NCBI GenBank assembly: GCA_016124975.1
Contig: WGMP01000051.1
Coordinates: 1-57,705, forward strand
Source: Phycisphaera sp.
GTDB taxonomy: Bacteria > Planctomycetota > Phycisphaerae > Phycisphaerales > SM1A02
Reading direction: 5' to 3'
DNA length: 57,705 nt
Below are positions 36,101 through 44,628 of the stretch, piece after piece; position 1 is the stretch's first letter, and each line of letters begins with the position of its first letter. A program made the position numbers and the translations under genes. The notes below the pieces were generated by a model. It was given only the letters and a program-made list of their open reading frames with translations. It did not search any database and was not told where the DNA came from.

Positions 36101-39100
36101 ACGATCGTGGCGCGGCCCGCGCCGCCCTCGCCCTGCGCCCGGTCCTCGAGGAACTGCTTGAGCGTCGCCGCGAGCTCCGCTGGCTGCGCGAACTCGACGG
36201 GGACGACCGCTGTCTCGCGGTTCTCGACGACGAGCGTCGCCGCGAGCGAATCGAGCAGCGTGCGGACCTCGCCGTGCTGCGCGTCGGTGGCGCGCACGAG
36301 GATGCGACCCGCGCGAGGCACGGAGACCACGCGCGAGCCCGTCGACGCAGCGCCCGTCTCCCACGGCCGCTGCGGCCGCTCGCCGAGCGTGTCGCGCACG
36401 AGCGCGGCCACCTGCTCGAGGTCTCCGAAGCGCACCTCGTAGGCGCGGACCGCGCGCTGCGCGCCCTCGTCGGGCGCCACATCGAGCGTGGCCACGATCT
36501 CGCCGACAAGCGCGAACCGGTCGCCGCGACCGATCGCGATGAGCGCGTTGCGGCGCTCGTCGGCGCGCACGGTGGCCGAGTCCTCGGGCGAGCCGCCGCC
36601 CATGTCGGAGAGCATCTGCTCGACCGTGCGCGCGAGGTCGCCCGCGCGCGCATGACGCAGCGCGTGCACCTTGAACTCGTAGGCGGGAACCACCTCGGGC
36701 GCGTCGAAGGCGCGCGTGAGCTCCTCGATCTCGGCGAAGTCGGCGTCGGAAGCGGCCACGAAGAGCATGGCGCTGCGCGCGTCGCCGAGGATCGACACGG
36801 AGCGCTGCGCGCGGCCACGACCGCCGCCGGCGAGCTGCGCACGGTCGTCGAAGAGCTTCTGCAGCGCAGTCGCCACGCGCTGCGCGTCGGCGCGCTCGAG
36901 CCGCAGCTGGCGGATCGCGAACTGCTGGGTTGCGCTGCGGTCGACCTCGCGCACGATCTCGCGGATCTCGGCGAGGATCGCGTCCTCGGCGCGCACGAGA
37001 AGCACGCCCGCCGCGTCATCTGCGACGACGCGCGCGCGCTCGCGGCGGCCCGGGTCGGCCGCGATCACGATGCGCTCGATGGTGCTCGCAACATCGCTTG
37101 CGCGCGCGCTTGCGAGAGGAATCGTCTCGAGTGGCGCGAGATCCTTCGCGGAGGGCTCGTCGAGCCGCGCGACGAGTCGCTCGACCTCGGGGAGGAGCCC
37201 CGCTCCGCCCGCGACGACGAGCGTGTTCGTGCGCTCGTCCGCGGCGAACTCGGGCACGCTGACCACCATGCCCTGCCCCGTGAGCGCGCGGCCGCGCGCG
37301 GCGAAGATCGACTGGAGGCTGCGCGCAAGCTCGCCCGCGCGCGCCGAACGCAGCGGCATGAGCCGCACCTCGGGGTCGACCGCGCGCTCGACGCGGTCTG
37401 CGAAGGCGATGAAGCGGTCTGCGAAGGCGATCGCCTCGGGCGAGCCGACAACGGTGACGGCGTTCGCCTCGCGCTCGACGACGACGCGGAGGCGCGACGG
37501 GTCGAACGGCGCCGCGGCGGGCTCGCCGGCCTCACGGCCTCCATCGGGGCCCGCATCGAGGATCGTCACCGCAAGCGAGCGCAGTCGCGCACCAGCGCCA
37601 TCGCTCGCAACCGCGCGGAGCGACTCGGCGACGCGCTGCGCGCCCGCGTTGCGGAGCACATAGCTCTTCACGACGACCTGCTCGGTCTGCTGCCCGCGCG
37701 CGAGCGTGGCCACGAGCTGGCCGACGGTCTCGAAGTCGCGGTCGCTCGCCACGACGAGGAGCGCGCGTCGCTCGGGGTCGGCGACGACGGCGACGCGCTT
37801 GGCGAGATCGCCGACCGCGCCGCCCGGCGGCGTGATGCGCGCGATCGCGCCGACGACGACCGACGCGAGGCTGGTCGGGTCGGCCGACGGCGGAAGCTGG
37901 ATCGCGCGGATGCGCGACCCTTCCGCGGGCAGCGACTTCGACGCCTGCTCGACGAGACGCATGGCGCGCTCGATCTCGCGCGGCGAACCGAGGAGAAGCA
38001 GAGAGTTCGTCTCCTTGTCGACCGCGACGGTGACGCCTGACTGGTCCTTGGCTTCGGCTTCCTGCGATGCCACCGCATCGGACGGCGCCTGGAGCGGCGT
38101 TGCGAACGCAAGCGTCACGAACGCCATCCGCGCGGGAAGCGGCGGCGGCCACAGCGCGCCCTGCGCGCCCGCAGGGGGAGCGGATGCGGGCGCGGGCTGC
38201 GCGGGCTTCGGGTCGTAGCGCTTGAGAAGCTCCTCGACGGTGATGACCTCGACCTCGCCGTCGCCGGTCTCCATGAGACGGCGCAGCAGGCGCGCCATCT
38301 CCTCGGCGTCGCCCTTGGCGGGGTCGAGCGGCACCGCTCGCATCGCGCGCGCGCCCGTCACGGTCGCGTTGTCAAGACGCGCCACCACGCTCTCGATCGT
38401 GGTGAACTGCCTGTCGGTCGCGCGCACGAGCAGGCTGTTGCTCGCGGCGTTTACGCGGATGACGGGCGGCGTCTCGGTGCCATCGTCGGTCTCGAAGAGG
38501 TCGACGAGGCTGCTCGCGATCTCGGTTGCCTCCGCGTTGCGCAGCGTGAGGACGCGCACCGAGCGGCCCGTGTCCTGCCCAGGGGCGACATCGAGCTGCT
38601 GCAGCATCTCCTCGGCAGCGTCGAGCGCGGCGGGAGTCGCGGAGATGACGACGGCGTTGAGGCGCTCGTCGGCGATCACGCGCAGCGACGGCTCGACGGC
38701 GAGCGCGGCGCCCGCGGCCGCGCGTCCGCGCTCGGCGCGGCGCGCCTCGCCCGCGAGGAGCTGCTCGACGAGCGGCGCCATCTGCCCTGCGCGCGCGTTC
38801 TTGAGGAACACCGTGCGCACGCGCGCTGCGTCGCGCGGCCCGCGCACGTCGATGGTGCGGACGACGGCGTCGACCTCGGCAAGCTCCGCGGGTTCCGCGG
38901 CGACCACGATCGAGTTGCTCGAGGTCTCCGCGCTCACGACCGCGCGCCGCGCATTCGGCCGCGCGGCCGCGCGCGCCGCGAGCGCCTGCTCCACGGCCTT
39001 CGCGACATCGGCCGCGCTCGCCTGCGAGAGCGGATAGACGCGGATCTCGGTGGGCGCATCGCCCTGCCTCGGGCGGTCGAGCTGCGCGACGACCTCGGAC

Positions 39101-42100
39101 GCGACGGCCATCAGCTCGCTCGGCGCCGTGACGAGCACGCGGTTGTTGCGCTCGTCGGCCGCGACCTTCGGCTCGACGACGGGCGCGCCCGCGCGCGCCG
39201 CGGAGACGAGCGACGCTGGCCAGCGCGAGCGGTCGCCGAGGATGGCCTCGAGCGCCGATGCGACGACCGACGGCGCAGCGTGCGCGAGGTCGATGACGCG
39301 GAAGTCGGCTGCGGGCGTGGCGAAGGCGCGCGCGTCAAGTTCGCCGAGCAGCGTCTTCGCGCGCTCGGTTCCCTCCGCGGGGCCGACGATGACGATCGCG
39401 CCCGACTGTGCGAGCGCGGAGAGCTCGACGCGGTTGACGCCCGACGAGCCCGTCGCGTCGAGGACGCGTCGCGCCTCGTCTGCGAGCGCGGTCGCGGCGG
39501 CCTTCGCGGGCGTGAAGACGGCCCAGCTCCGCTGCGTGGCGTCGCCTGCGCGGTCGAGCTCGCGGATCAGCCCTTCGGCCACCGTCATGATGCGCGCGGC
39601 GCCCGAGACGATGAGCGAGTTCGTGCGCGGGTCGGCCTCGACGCGCACGGGCGGCGTGGCGTCGGCCTGGCCGCGGTTGCGGCGCATGCGCTCGAGGACG
39701 ATGCGCGGATCGGTCGCCTGCTGGTCGGCGAGCAGCCGCTGCACGAGCGGCGCGAGGAGCCCCGCGTCCGCGTTCGAGAGCGTGAAGGTGCGCGCGTCGA
39801 CCGCGTCGAGCGCGGGCCGCTCGTCGAGGGGCGCGAGCAGCTTCTCGGCTTCATCGAGGTCGCCCGCGGGTCCGACGAGAAGAAGCGCGTTCGCGCCCGC
39901 CGCGGGAATGATCTTCACCTCGAACGGTTCGCGCGTGACGGGGCGCACAGCGCCCGCGAGCGCCTGCGAGAGGCCGTCGGCCACGAGCGCTGCGTCGGCG
40001 TACATGAGCGGCCGCACGCGGACGACGGGGTCGAGCGCAGACGCGCTGCCGTCGTCGAGCTGGCGCACGAGCTCCTCGACCACGGGAATGAGCGCATCGG
40101 GCGCGCTCACGATGAGCGCGTTCGAGCGGCGGTCGGCCGCCACATCGAGGACGCGCTCGGAGCGGCCCGCGAGCGACGGCTCGATCTGCGCGAGGCGACC
40201 TTCGAGCGCGTCGCGCACGAGCGGCGCGAGCGACTCCGCGCGCGCGACCTTCAGCTTGAAGACGCGCAGCGTGGTCGTCGTCTGCGCCGCGCCCTCGACG
40301 CCGCGCACCACCTGCTCGACCTTCGTGAACACATCGGGCGCGCCGCTGACGACGAGCGTCTTCGACACGGGCTCGACGCTCACGATCGTGGCCGATCCGT
40401 CGGCGCCGAGCTGCCCTGCGGCGGCGAGGTCGCGAATCGTCTTCGCCACGGTCTCGAGGTTCGCGTCGGAGAGCCGCCAGGTGCGGATCTCGCTCTCGGG
40501 CATCGCCTGCGCCCGGTCGAGCTGCTCGACGAGCCGCTCGAACCCCGCCATGCGCGCGATCGGCGCATCGACGATGAGCGAGTTGGTCTGCGCGTCGGCG
40601 CGCACCACGACCTCGCGCGGCGGCTGCAGCTCGGGGCGCGCGCGGCCGCGCGGGTCGACGGGCACGGGCGGCGCGGGATACATCTCGTCGATCGTGCGCG
40701 CAAGCTCGGCCGCGCGCGCGACCTTCAGCGAGAAGATGCGGATCTCGCGGTCGGAGCCTGACTGGAGCGCCGAGCCGTTGAGGTCCTCGACGATGCCCTG
40801 GATCTCGGGAAGGAGATCGGGATGCGCGGCCACGATGAGCGCGTTCGTCTGCGCCTCGGCCGTGATCTGCACGGGGCGTGCGCTCTTCTCCTCGGGCGCG
40901 CGCTGCGCATACTGCGCGTTGAGCGCCGCCGCGAGCGTGGCGGCGTCGGCGCTGCGGAGCTGGAGGACGCGCAGGGGCGGCGTCGCGCCCGACGCCACAT
41001 CGATGTTGCGGAGGATCGCCGAGAGAAGCTCGTGCTGCCGCGGCTCCGCGGCGATGAGAAGCGAATTCGTCTGCTCGAGCGCCTCGATCGCAGGCGCGCG
41101 CAGGAACCCAGCGGCCTGACCGAGCCGGCCCGCCGCGAGCCCTTCGAGCGCCGACTTCGCGTCGGCCGCGCGCGCATGGACGAGCGGCACCACGCGCACA
41201 TCGGCGCCTGGAAGCGCCACGCCGAGGAACTGCCTGCATGCGTCGGCGAAGCGCGTGAGCGGCTCTTCCTCGCCGCTTGCGACGATCGTGCCGTTCGCAG
41301 CGTCGACCTCGACCTCGACGAGCGGAAGCTGGCCTTCCGCGGGCTCGAGGCCCGCGAGCTTGAGCGCGCGCGCGGAGAGCTGCGCAAGGTCCGCGCCGCC
41401 CGCGTCGATCACGCGCACCGCGCGACGGACGGGCACGGCCTGGAGCTGGCGCAGCAGCTGCTCTGTCTTCTCGAAGGTCGTCGCGTCGCCCGCAACGATG
41501 AGCGTGCGGCTTGCGGGCTCGGTCTGGACGATCACCTCGACGGGCTTCGCGCCATCGACCGCGGGCTTCGCCAGCATGCCGCGCGCGGCGAGGTCGCGCA
41601 GGCTCGCGGCGATGCGCTCGATGTCGCCCCGGTCGACGCGATAGGTGCGCAGCTCGGCCTGCGGCGGAAGCGGCGTGCGGTCGAGCGTCTCGACGAGCTG
41701 CTCGAAGCTGGCGCGGCGCTCGCGCGGCGCCTCGACGATGAGCGTGTTCGTAACGGCGTCCGCTGTGACGAACACCTCCTTCGGCTTCTGGAGGTGCGGC
41801 AGCGGGCGTCCGCGCGCATCGAGCGGAACGGGCGGCGGCGGATAGAGCTTGTCGAGCGCCGACGCGAGGTCGGTCGCCTTCGCGGCCTTCAGCGCCACGA
41901 CGAAGGTCTCGCGCTCGGGCTGCCCGCCCGCCTCGCCCGCGCGGTTCATCTCGTCGACGAATCCGCGGATCTCCTCGAAGACCTCCGTGTGCGCGGTGAC
42001 GATGAGCGTGTTGGTGACCGCGTCGCTTGCGATGCGCACGGGGCGCGCGCGGCGCTCGTCCGCAGGGCGCGCGTCGAAGCGCGCGCTGAGCATGGCGCCG

Positions 42101-44523
42101 AGCTGCGCCGCGTCGCCGCCGCGCACCTGGAGGAGCCGCATCGGCGGCATCGCCTCGGGCGACGCCACGTCGAGGTCGGCGATGAACGACGCGACGAGCT
42201 CGAGCTGCGGTGCCTCGCCGATCACGAAGAGCGAGTTGGTCGGCTCGATCACCCGGATCTCGACCGCGGGAACGCTGCGCGACGGGTCGACGGGCGCCGC
42301 CGACTGGAGGAGCGGCGCGAGCTTCGCGGCGACCTCCGCCGCGCTGCCCGCGCGGAGCGCGATGATGCGGCCCGTGCGCGGCGGCGGCATCAGCTGCCGC
42401 GCCTGCGCGATGGCGTCCTCGTAGAGCCGCACGGCGTCGCGCGCGCCCGACACGAGGAGCGCGCCGCTCGTTCCGTCGATCTCGACCGTGGGGCGCGCAA
42501 GCGCCGCGTCGCCGCCCTGCGAGATGCGCGCATAGACGCCGTCGGCGCGCTCGACGAGCTTCGCCGCGTCGGTTCCGGGCACGGGAATCGCGCGGAACGC
42601 GAACGCGTCGCGCGACGGGCGGTCGAGGCCCGAGAGAAGCGACCGCACCTCGGCCACCGCCGTCGGCGCGCCCGACACGAGCACCGACTTCGTCGCGTCG
42701 AGCGGCTCGATCACGGGCGGCTCGAAGGGCGTGCCGTCGCGCGGGTCAAGCACCTGCCGCGCGAGCTCGCGCAGCTTGGGCGCAAGCTCCGACGGCACGG
42801 CGTTCGCCACGGGGACCTGCAGCGTCTCGCGGTCGATCGCGCGCGTGCCGTCCACCTGGTTCAGGAGCTCCGTGAAGCGCGAGATCGACTGCGCGCTTCC
42901 GATGAGGACGAGCTCGCGACTGCGCGCGTCGAGCTCGATGCGCAGGCTGCGCGCGGCGTCGGCCGCGGGCGACTGCGCCTCGTAGAGCTCTCTCGCGCGC
43001 GACACGCTCTGCTCGGGGTCCGAGCTCGTGACGCGCATCAAGCGCACCTGCCGCTCGATGTTCGCGGGTCGGTCGAGCGTCTCGACGATGGCGCGGATGC
43101 CCGCGATGTCCGCGGAGTCGCCCGACACGAGGAGCGTGCGTCCGTCGGGGCCGGGCACGAGCGCCGTCTCGTCCTGCTGCCGCTTCGAGAGAAGCGAGCG
43201 CACCGCAGCGAGGATCGCCTCGGGCGACGCGCTCTCGAGCTCGAGCGCCACGATCGCGCGGTCGCCGCGCGCACGCTCGCGCACCACGGGCGTCTGCCGC
43301 ACGCGCGAGGCGTCGAAGCCCTCCATCTCCGCGACGAGCCGCTCGGCGTCGTCGATCGACGCGAGGTCGCCGACGACCGTCACGCGCTCTGCCTCGGGCA
43401 GCGCGACGATGGTCGGCTTCTTGTCGGCGGGATACGACGCGAAGAGCTGGTCGAGCCGCTGCTTCGCGACATCGGCCTTCAGCTTGGTCACGGGGAATGT
43501 CTTCATCCCGCGGCCGCCCGCCGCGGTCGGCGCCGCGCCGCCCTCGACGGGCACATCGAGGAGTTCGATCGTCTGCTTGAGCTGGTCGATCTTCGCGCGC
43601 GCGCCGCGCGCCACGATCGAGTTCGTGCGGTCGTCGGCCGCGACGACGAGGCCCGCCACGCGGTTCTCCTCGATCTTGACGCGCTTTCCGTCGGCGGGGT
43701 TCACCACGAACTCGACCACGCGCTCGCCCATAAGCGCCTGCAGGCTCTTGATGAGCTCCGAGGCGCGCGCGTGGCGGATCGGGATGAACTCGATGATGTT
43801 CTCGACATCCTGGCGGTCGAGCTCGTCGATGATGCGCTGGAGCCTGCGCACCTGCGCGGCCGTCTCGACGACGAGCACGGCGTTCTGCTGCTCGAGCGCG
43901 GTGACCGACCCGTAGGTCGCGACGAGGTTGCGCAGCTGCTCGGCGACGGGCTTCGCCTGCGCGTTGAGAAGCGGCAGGACGACGGTGACGATCGTGTCGT
44001 CGGTGACCTGCGCGGGCACGGTGCCGACGAAGGTCGGAACGTTCTCGCGCTTCATGTCGTCGAGCTTCTGCAGGAACATCCGCCCGCCCTCGACGCGCAG
44101 CATGCAGCCCTGCGTCTGGAGGAGAATGTTGAGCGTCTCGATCGCCTCGGGAAGCGTGTAGTCCTTCGGATAGATGTAGTCGACGGTGCCCGTTGGGACG
44201 GGCGTCTCGCGCACGACGGGATAGCCCGTCATGCGGCTGAAGTAGTCGAGGATCTGGTCGTAGGTCTGGCCCTTGAAGTTGAAGCGGAGGCGGACCGAGC
44301 CGACATCCCCGCTCGCATTCTGCGGTGCGGGCTGCGCCACGCCCGCGGGCGGCGTCTGCGCGGCGTCCTGCGGGGCGTCGTCGGCGAGGGCGGAGGGCGA
44401 CGCGATCGCGGCCGCGAGAAGCGGTGCCAGTCCAAGCGCGTGGCGCACGCGGGCGTCGCGGGACGCGCCGTCCCTACCCGCCTTCGTCGCCTTCTTGGTT
44501 TCCTTCGACCGGGACTTCTTCAT
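30124..44523 (-). CDS. gspD: giant secretin (GspD-type) with about 52 tandem N domains
   Basis: About 4799 residues, roughly seven times an ordinary GspD. ATG 44523 has AGGAG 6-7 bases upstream. A basic N-terminus leads to a signal segment (LAPLLAAAIASPSALA) and an N0/STN-like domain (VRLRFNFKGQTYDQILDYF). Then come tandem secretin N-type domains averaging 83 residues, marked by a strand motif such as ADERTNTLVVAG or PDVRTNSVLVSAP; I count 52. The C-terminal 240 residues before the tail (about 4482-4721) are a standard secretin: AEVSLDSSEALG, SRVQVLSNPSVMVENN, GQTVVIGGLISDR, KIPLLGDIPIVGSLF and LLIVLTPHVV. A 78-residue Asp/Pro tail follows. Near residues 2105-2160 a Pro-rich segment and a signal-like hydrophobic stretch interrupt the array. 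The frame is unbroken over 14.4 kb. It is the ninth gene of a type II secretion-like operon. Confidence 0.93.
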   Translation of the reverse strand: MKKSRSKETKKATKAGRDGASRDARVRHALGLAPLLAAAIASPSALADDAPQDAAQTPPAGVAQPAPQNASGDVGSVRLRFNFKGQTYDQILDYFSRMTGYPVVRETPVPTGTVDYIYPKDYTLPEAIETLNILLQTQGCMLRVEGGRMFLQKLDDMKRENVPTFVGTVPAQVTDDTIVTVVLPLLNAQAKPVAEQLRNLVATYGSVTALEQQNAVLVVETAAQVRRLQRIIDELDRQDVENIIEFIPIRHARASELIKSLQALMGERVVEFVVNPADGKRVKIEENRVAGLVVAADDRTNSIVARGARAKIDQLKQTIELLDVPVEGGAAPTAAGGRGMKTFPVTKLKADVAKQRLDQLFASYPADKKPTIVALPEAERVTVVGDLASIDDAERLVAEMEGFDASRVRQTPVVRERARGDRAIVALELESASPEAILAAVRSLLSKRQQDETALVPGPDGRTLLVSGDSADIAGIRAIVETLDRPANIERQVRLMRVTSSDPEQSVSRARELYEAQSPAADAARSLRIELDARSRELVLIGSAQSISRFTELLNQVDGTRAIDRETLQVPVANAVPSELAPKLRELARQVLDPRDGTPFEPPVIEPLDATKSVLVSGAPTAVAEVRSLLSGLDRPSRDAFAFRAIPVPGTDAAKLVERADGVYARISQGGDAALARPTVEIDGTSGALLVSGARDAVRLYEDAIAQARQLMPPPRTGRIIALRAGSAAEVAAKLAPLLQSAAPVDPSRSVPAVEIRVIEPTNSLFVIGEAPQLELVASFIADLDVASPEAMPPMRLLQVRGGDAAQLGAMLSARFDARPADERRARPVRIASDAVTNTLIVTAHTEVFEEIRGFVDEMNRAGEAGGQPERETFVVALKAAKATDLASALDKLYPPPPVPLDARGRPLPHLQKPKEVFVTADAVTNTLIVEAPRERRASFEQLVETLDRTPLPPQAELRTYRVDRGDIERIAASLRDLAARGMLAKPAVDGAKPVEVIVQTEPASRTLIVAGDATTFEKTEQLLRQLQAVPVRRAVRVIDAGGADLAQLSARALKLAGLEPAEGQLPLVEVEVDAANGTIVASGEEEPLTRFADACRQFLGVALPGADVRVVPLVHARAADAKSALEGLAAGRLGQAAGFLRAPAIEALEQTNSLLIAAEPRQHELLSAILRNIDVASGATPPLRVLQLRSADAATLAAALNAQYAQRAPEEKSARPVQITAEAQTNALIVAAHPDLLPEIQGIVEDLNGSALQSGSDREIRIFSLKVARAAELARTIDEMYPAPPVPVDPRGRARPELQPPREVVVRADAQTNSLIVDAPIARMAGFERLVEQLDRAQAMPESEIRTWRLSDANLETVAKTIRDLAAAGQLGADGSATIVSVEPVSKTLVVSGAPDVFTKVEQVVRGVEGAAQTTTTLRVFKLKVARAESLAPLVRDALEGRLAQIEPSLAGRSERVLDVAADRRSNALIVSAPDALIPVVEELVRQLDDGSASALDPVVRVRPLMYADAALVADGLSQALAGAVRPVTREPFEVKIIPAAGANALLLVGPAGDLDEAEKLLAPLDERPALDAVDARTFTLSNADAGLLAPLVQRLLADQQATDPRIVLERMRRNRGQADATPPVRVEADPRTNSLIVSGAARIMTVAEGLIRELDRAGDATQRSWAVFTPAKAAATALADEARRVLDATGSSGVNRVELSALAQSGAIVIVGPAEGTERAKTLLGELDARAFATPAADFRVIDLAHAAPSVVASALEAILGDRSRWPASLVSAARAGAPVVEPKVAADERNNRVLVTAPSELMAVASEVVAQLDRPRQGDAPTEIRVYPLSQASAADVAKAVEQALAARAAARPNARRAVVSAETSSNSIVVAAEPAELAEVDAVVRTIDVRGPRDAARVRTVFLKNARAGQMAPLVEQLLAGEARRAERGRAAAGAALAVEPSLRVIADERLNAVVISATPAALDAAEEMLQQLDVAPGQDTGRSVRVLTLRNAEATEIASSLVDLFETDDGTETPPVIRVNAASNSLLVRATDRQFTTIESVVARLDNATVTGARAMRAVPLDPAKGDAEEMARLLRRLMETGDGEVEVITVEELLKRYDPKPAQPAPASAPPAGAQGALWPPPLPARMAFVTLAFATPLQAPSDAVASQEAEAKDQSGVTVAVDKETNSLLLLGSPREIERAMRLVEQASKSLPAEGSRIRAIQLPPSADPTSLASVVVGAIARITPPGGAVGDLAKRVAVVADPERRALLVVASDRDFETVGQLVATLARGQQTEQVVVKSYVLRNAGAQRVAESLRAVASDGAGARLRSLAVTILDAGPDGGREAGEPAAAPFDPSRLRVVVEREANAVTVVGSPEAIAFADRFIAFADRVERAVDPEVRLMPLRSARAGELARSLQSIFAARGRALTGQGMVVSVPEFAADERTNTLVVAGGAGLLPEVERLVARLDEPSAKDLAPLETIPLASARASDVASTIERIVIAADPGRRERARVVADDAAGVLLVRAEDAILAEIREIVREVDRSATQQFAIRQLRLERADAQRVATALQKLFDDRAQLAGGGRGRAQRSVSILGDARSAMLFVAASDADFAEIEELTRAFDAPEVVPAYEFKVHALRHARAGDLARTVEQMLSDMGGGSPEDSATVRADERRNALIAIGRGDRFALVGEIVATLDVAPDEGAQRAVRAYEVRFGDLEQVAALVRDTLGERPQRPWETGAASTGSRVVSVPRAGRILVRATDAQHGEVRTLLDSLAATLVVENRETAVVPVEFAQPAELAATLKQFLEDRAQGEGGAGRATIVPSASGGALLVAGSADDVRTVRDLVSRLDQPHAGGERRSDIVVLKKGQATDIARMVAEQFRGRGAANAGVAVTPDVRTNSVLVSAPSAQFEQVRALIERLDAPASAEETVIRTFSLTAARAEEAVRVLTQSLQLDQKGRTQGVAVRVDENGPAVQVNARIVADRRSNSLVVTATAESFPVIEKLLAELEETPTRSPIEFRVIALANASASEVSLTLARLLAAQATDGATTEPARVEADTAENRLIVAATAEQFATITEIIKAVDVAPSVRRTTDFVPLANAKARGVQEALSYFYGQFALDADSPAKKSVRIVADEGTNSLVISAEESEWPAIRELVARLDSEQYDGSRQLRVVALRHADARSVAAAINEAFRPQPQQLPPQKQGEQPQQVVVQQNPEDAVTASADEFSNNIVVAASLTNMRKIEAIIAQLDQPDFAQLPPPRLIEVRTGNPEQLARAIERVYSPIRRSGRDTGLRIVGDQTSNALIVRASEEDFAQIAAIAEALQQQAAEQGLRVQLLKLEKAPASRVAGAIREAFTQRARQAGLPLSIQIDTVSNGLVVASTGPLFEEIRALVEQLDALAPDQSKGIFIIDLVNIAPEAAKKVIEDIGLDRPQPLDGVSRLVSEPLRVSVASGRAALVIVANPADRETIVSLLKSIDMDPPGADASVRVVRLRNAAAASVAATLNAMVAQASAPAAQGARQGELARALQEQVRRLRIEPDGAGESIALDLQKPVKVLADATSNTLILASTAENVRALEEAARLFDTLPVTDAAVVRVFPLDNIQATQFARIVRDLFTQGKQIGVLQGTQVRAQAAGATGTALAQDIAISVDDRTNTVVVAGKEEAVAMVEVLRERLDSQVAVGWMEPRIVRLRFADARTVADTLRAVLVEGSTQLPESAPLQKQVGRIRMARAAEGGDARQAIESDVFVPFTQLVIRPDATTNSLILVGSVQNLAIVEELLTQLDTEASAPGSVVRVYPLENASASRLGPLLVQLFDQQFAAKTIREEDRVRVIPDERLNSIVVSTSARSFAVVEELLRQLDRTVAPDIREIRTLELEHASAPRLAAILQRMMDARVDRLARANPQTADLERATIAADDRTNRLLVAAGADSFDVVRSLVAELDTPELLEESGVEVVPVVKANLDRLASAIGQILDRRYAELTPEVARRVKPLVIADPRTSSLLVAGGPEDAALVRQIVARLEEIPSNPAVGVHVLPLAAARAESIAPRIQQLMRDRTASLGASQTPSDAVSIAPDVASNSLIVAASEENLEVVKGLVELLARAAEDQLAGRPFEVIMLSKNSAPEMVRMLDDMYVREENRRRGENTVRVSADARLNAVVASGPEADIAAIRRLVDELDGARPQTVVEIKYIPLQGANVQETVGLIQSVLSGNSLAGRGGQQATILKYLKEIEVQNSGDPGVTEVEMEISTATRQSISLVPDVRTNTVIVRAPRESMQLIERMIRDLDSSTSGSQNIRIFRLANADADSMARILKELFNLRQSGNLYVLKPREDGAAPVDGATAPEAAAAGAGTLGSDLTLVPDDRQQLSITVDDRTNSLLVSGTPTYLDLVDKVVKELDAQEANERETYVYKLKNATATEVARVVNEFVSEDQRKLLQTLSTDELPSAAKLLEREVTIVGDQKSNTVLVNASPRYLEKVRSIIDELDVDPPQVLIQVLLAEVSLDSSEALGPEFGRGRIGTVDVTAGMGNIPGIGGRTGNQLLGSLFSNSGTPNVAIGAEDFELLINALASQSRVQVLSNPSVMVENNSDGFIQVGETIRLPDSVSFSSAGQQSSVTPEDIGILLKVTPSINPEGFVRMEIEPEISRLSLQTTQISENFNSPVVTRRRATTTVTVKDGQTVVIGGLISDRFERVDRKIPLLGDIPIVGSLFRQFKENSSKTELLIVLTPHVVRSPSQGGGDRARELSDQMLDKLTLPPELLEQIRRGELEGMRVKTSNDARPRTKPDANSDAGSDAAPTPDAGGTDAPPQ

Positions 44524-44628
44524 TCGAGACTCCTCTCGCTGACGCGCCCGCACAGCGGCGCATCCGACCACACTGAACCACGCGCGAAACATCGCCGCCC
44601 TGCGGCGAGATGCCACCGCCGCCCTGCT

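Noticed and set aside
29917-38040. A 2707-codon open frame on the plus strand
   Set aside because: It is antisense to the giant secretin gene. High GC and the secretin's codon use suppress stop codons on the other strand. The product is Arg/Glu/Leu-rich without domains, and the opposite frame has clear, repeated secretin motifs.
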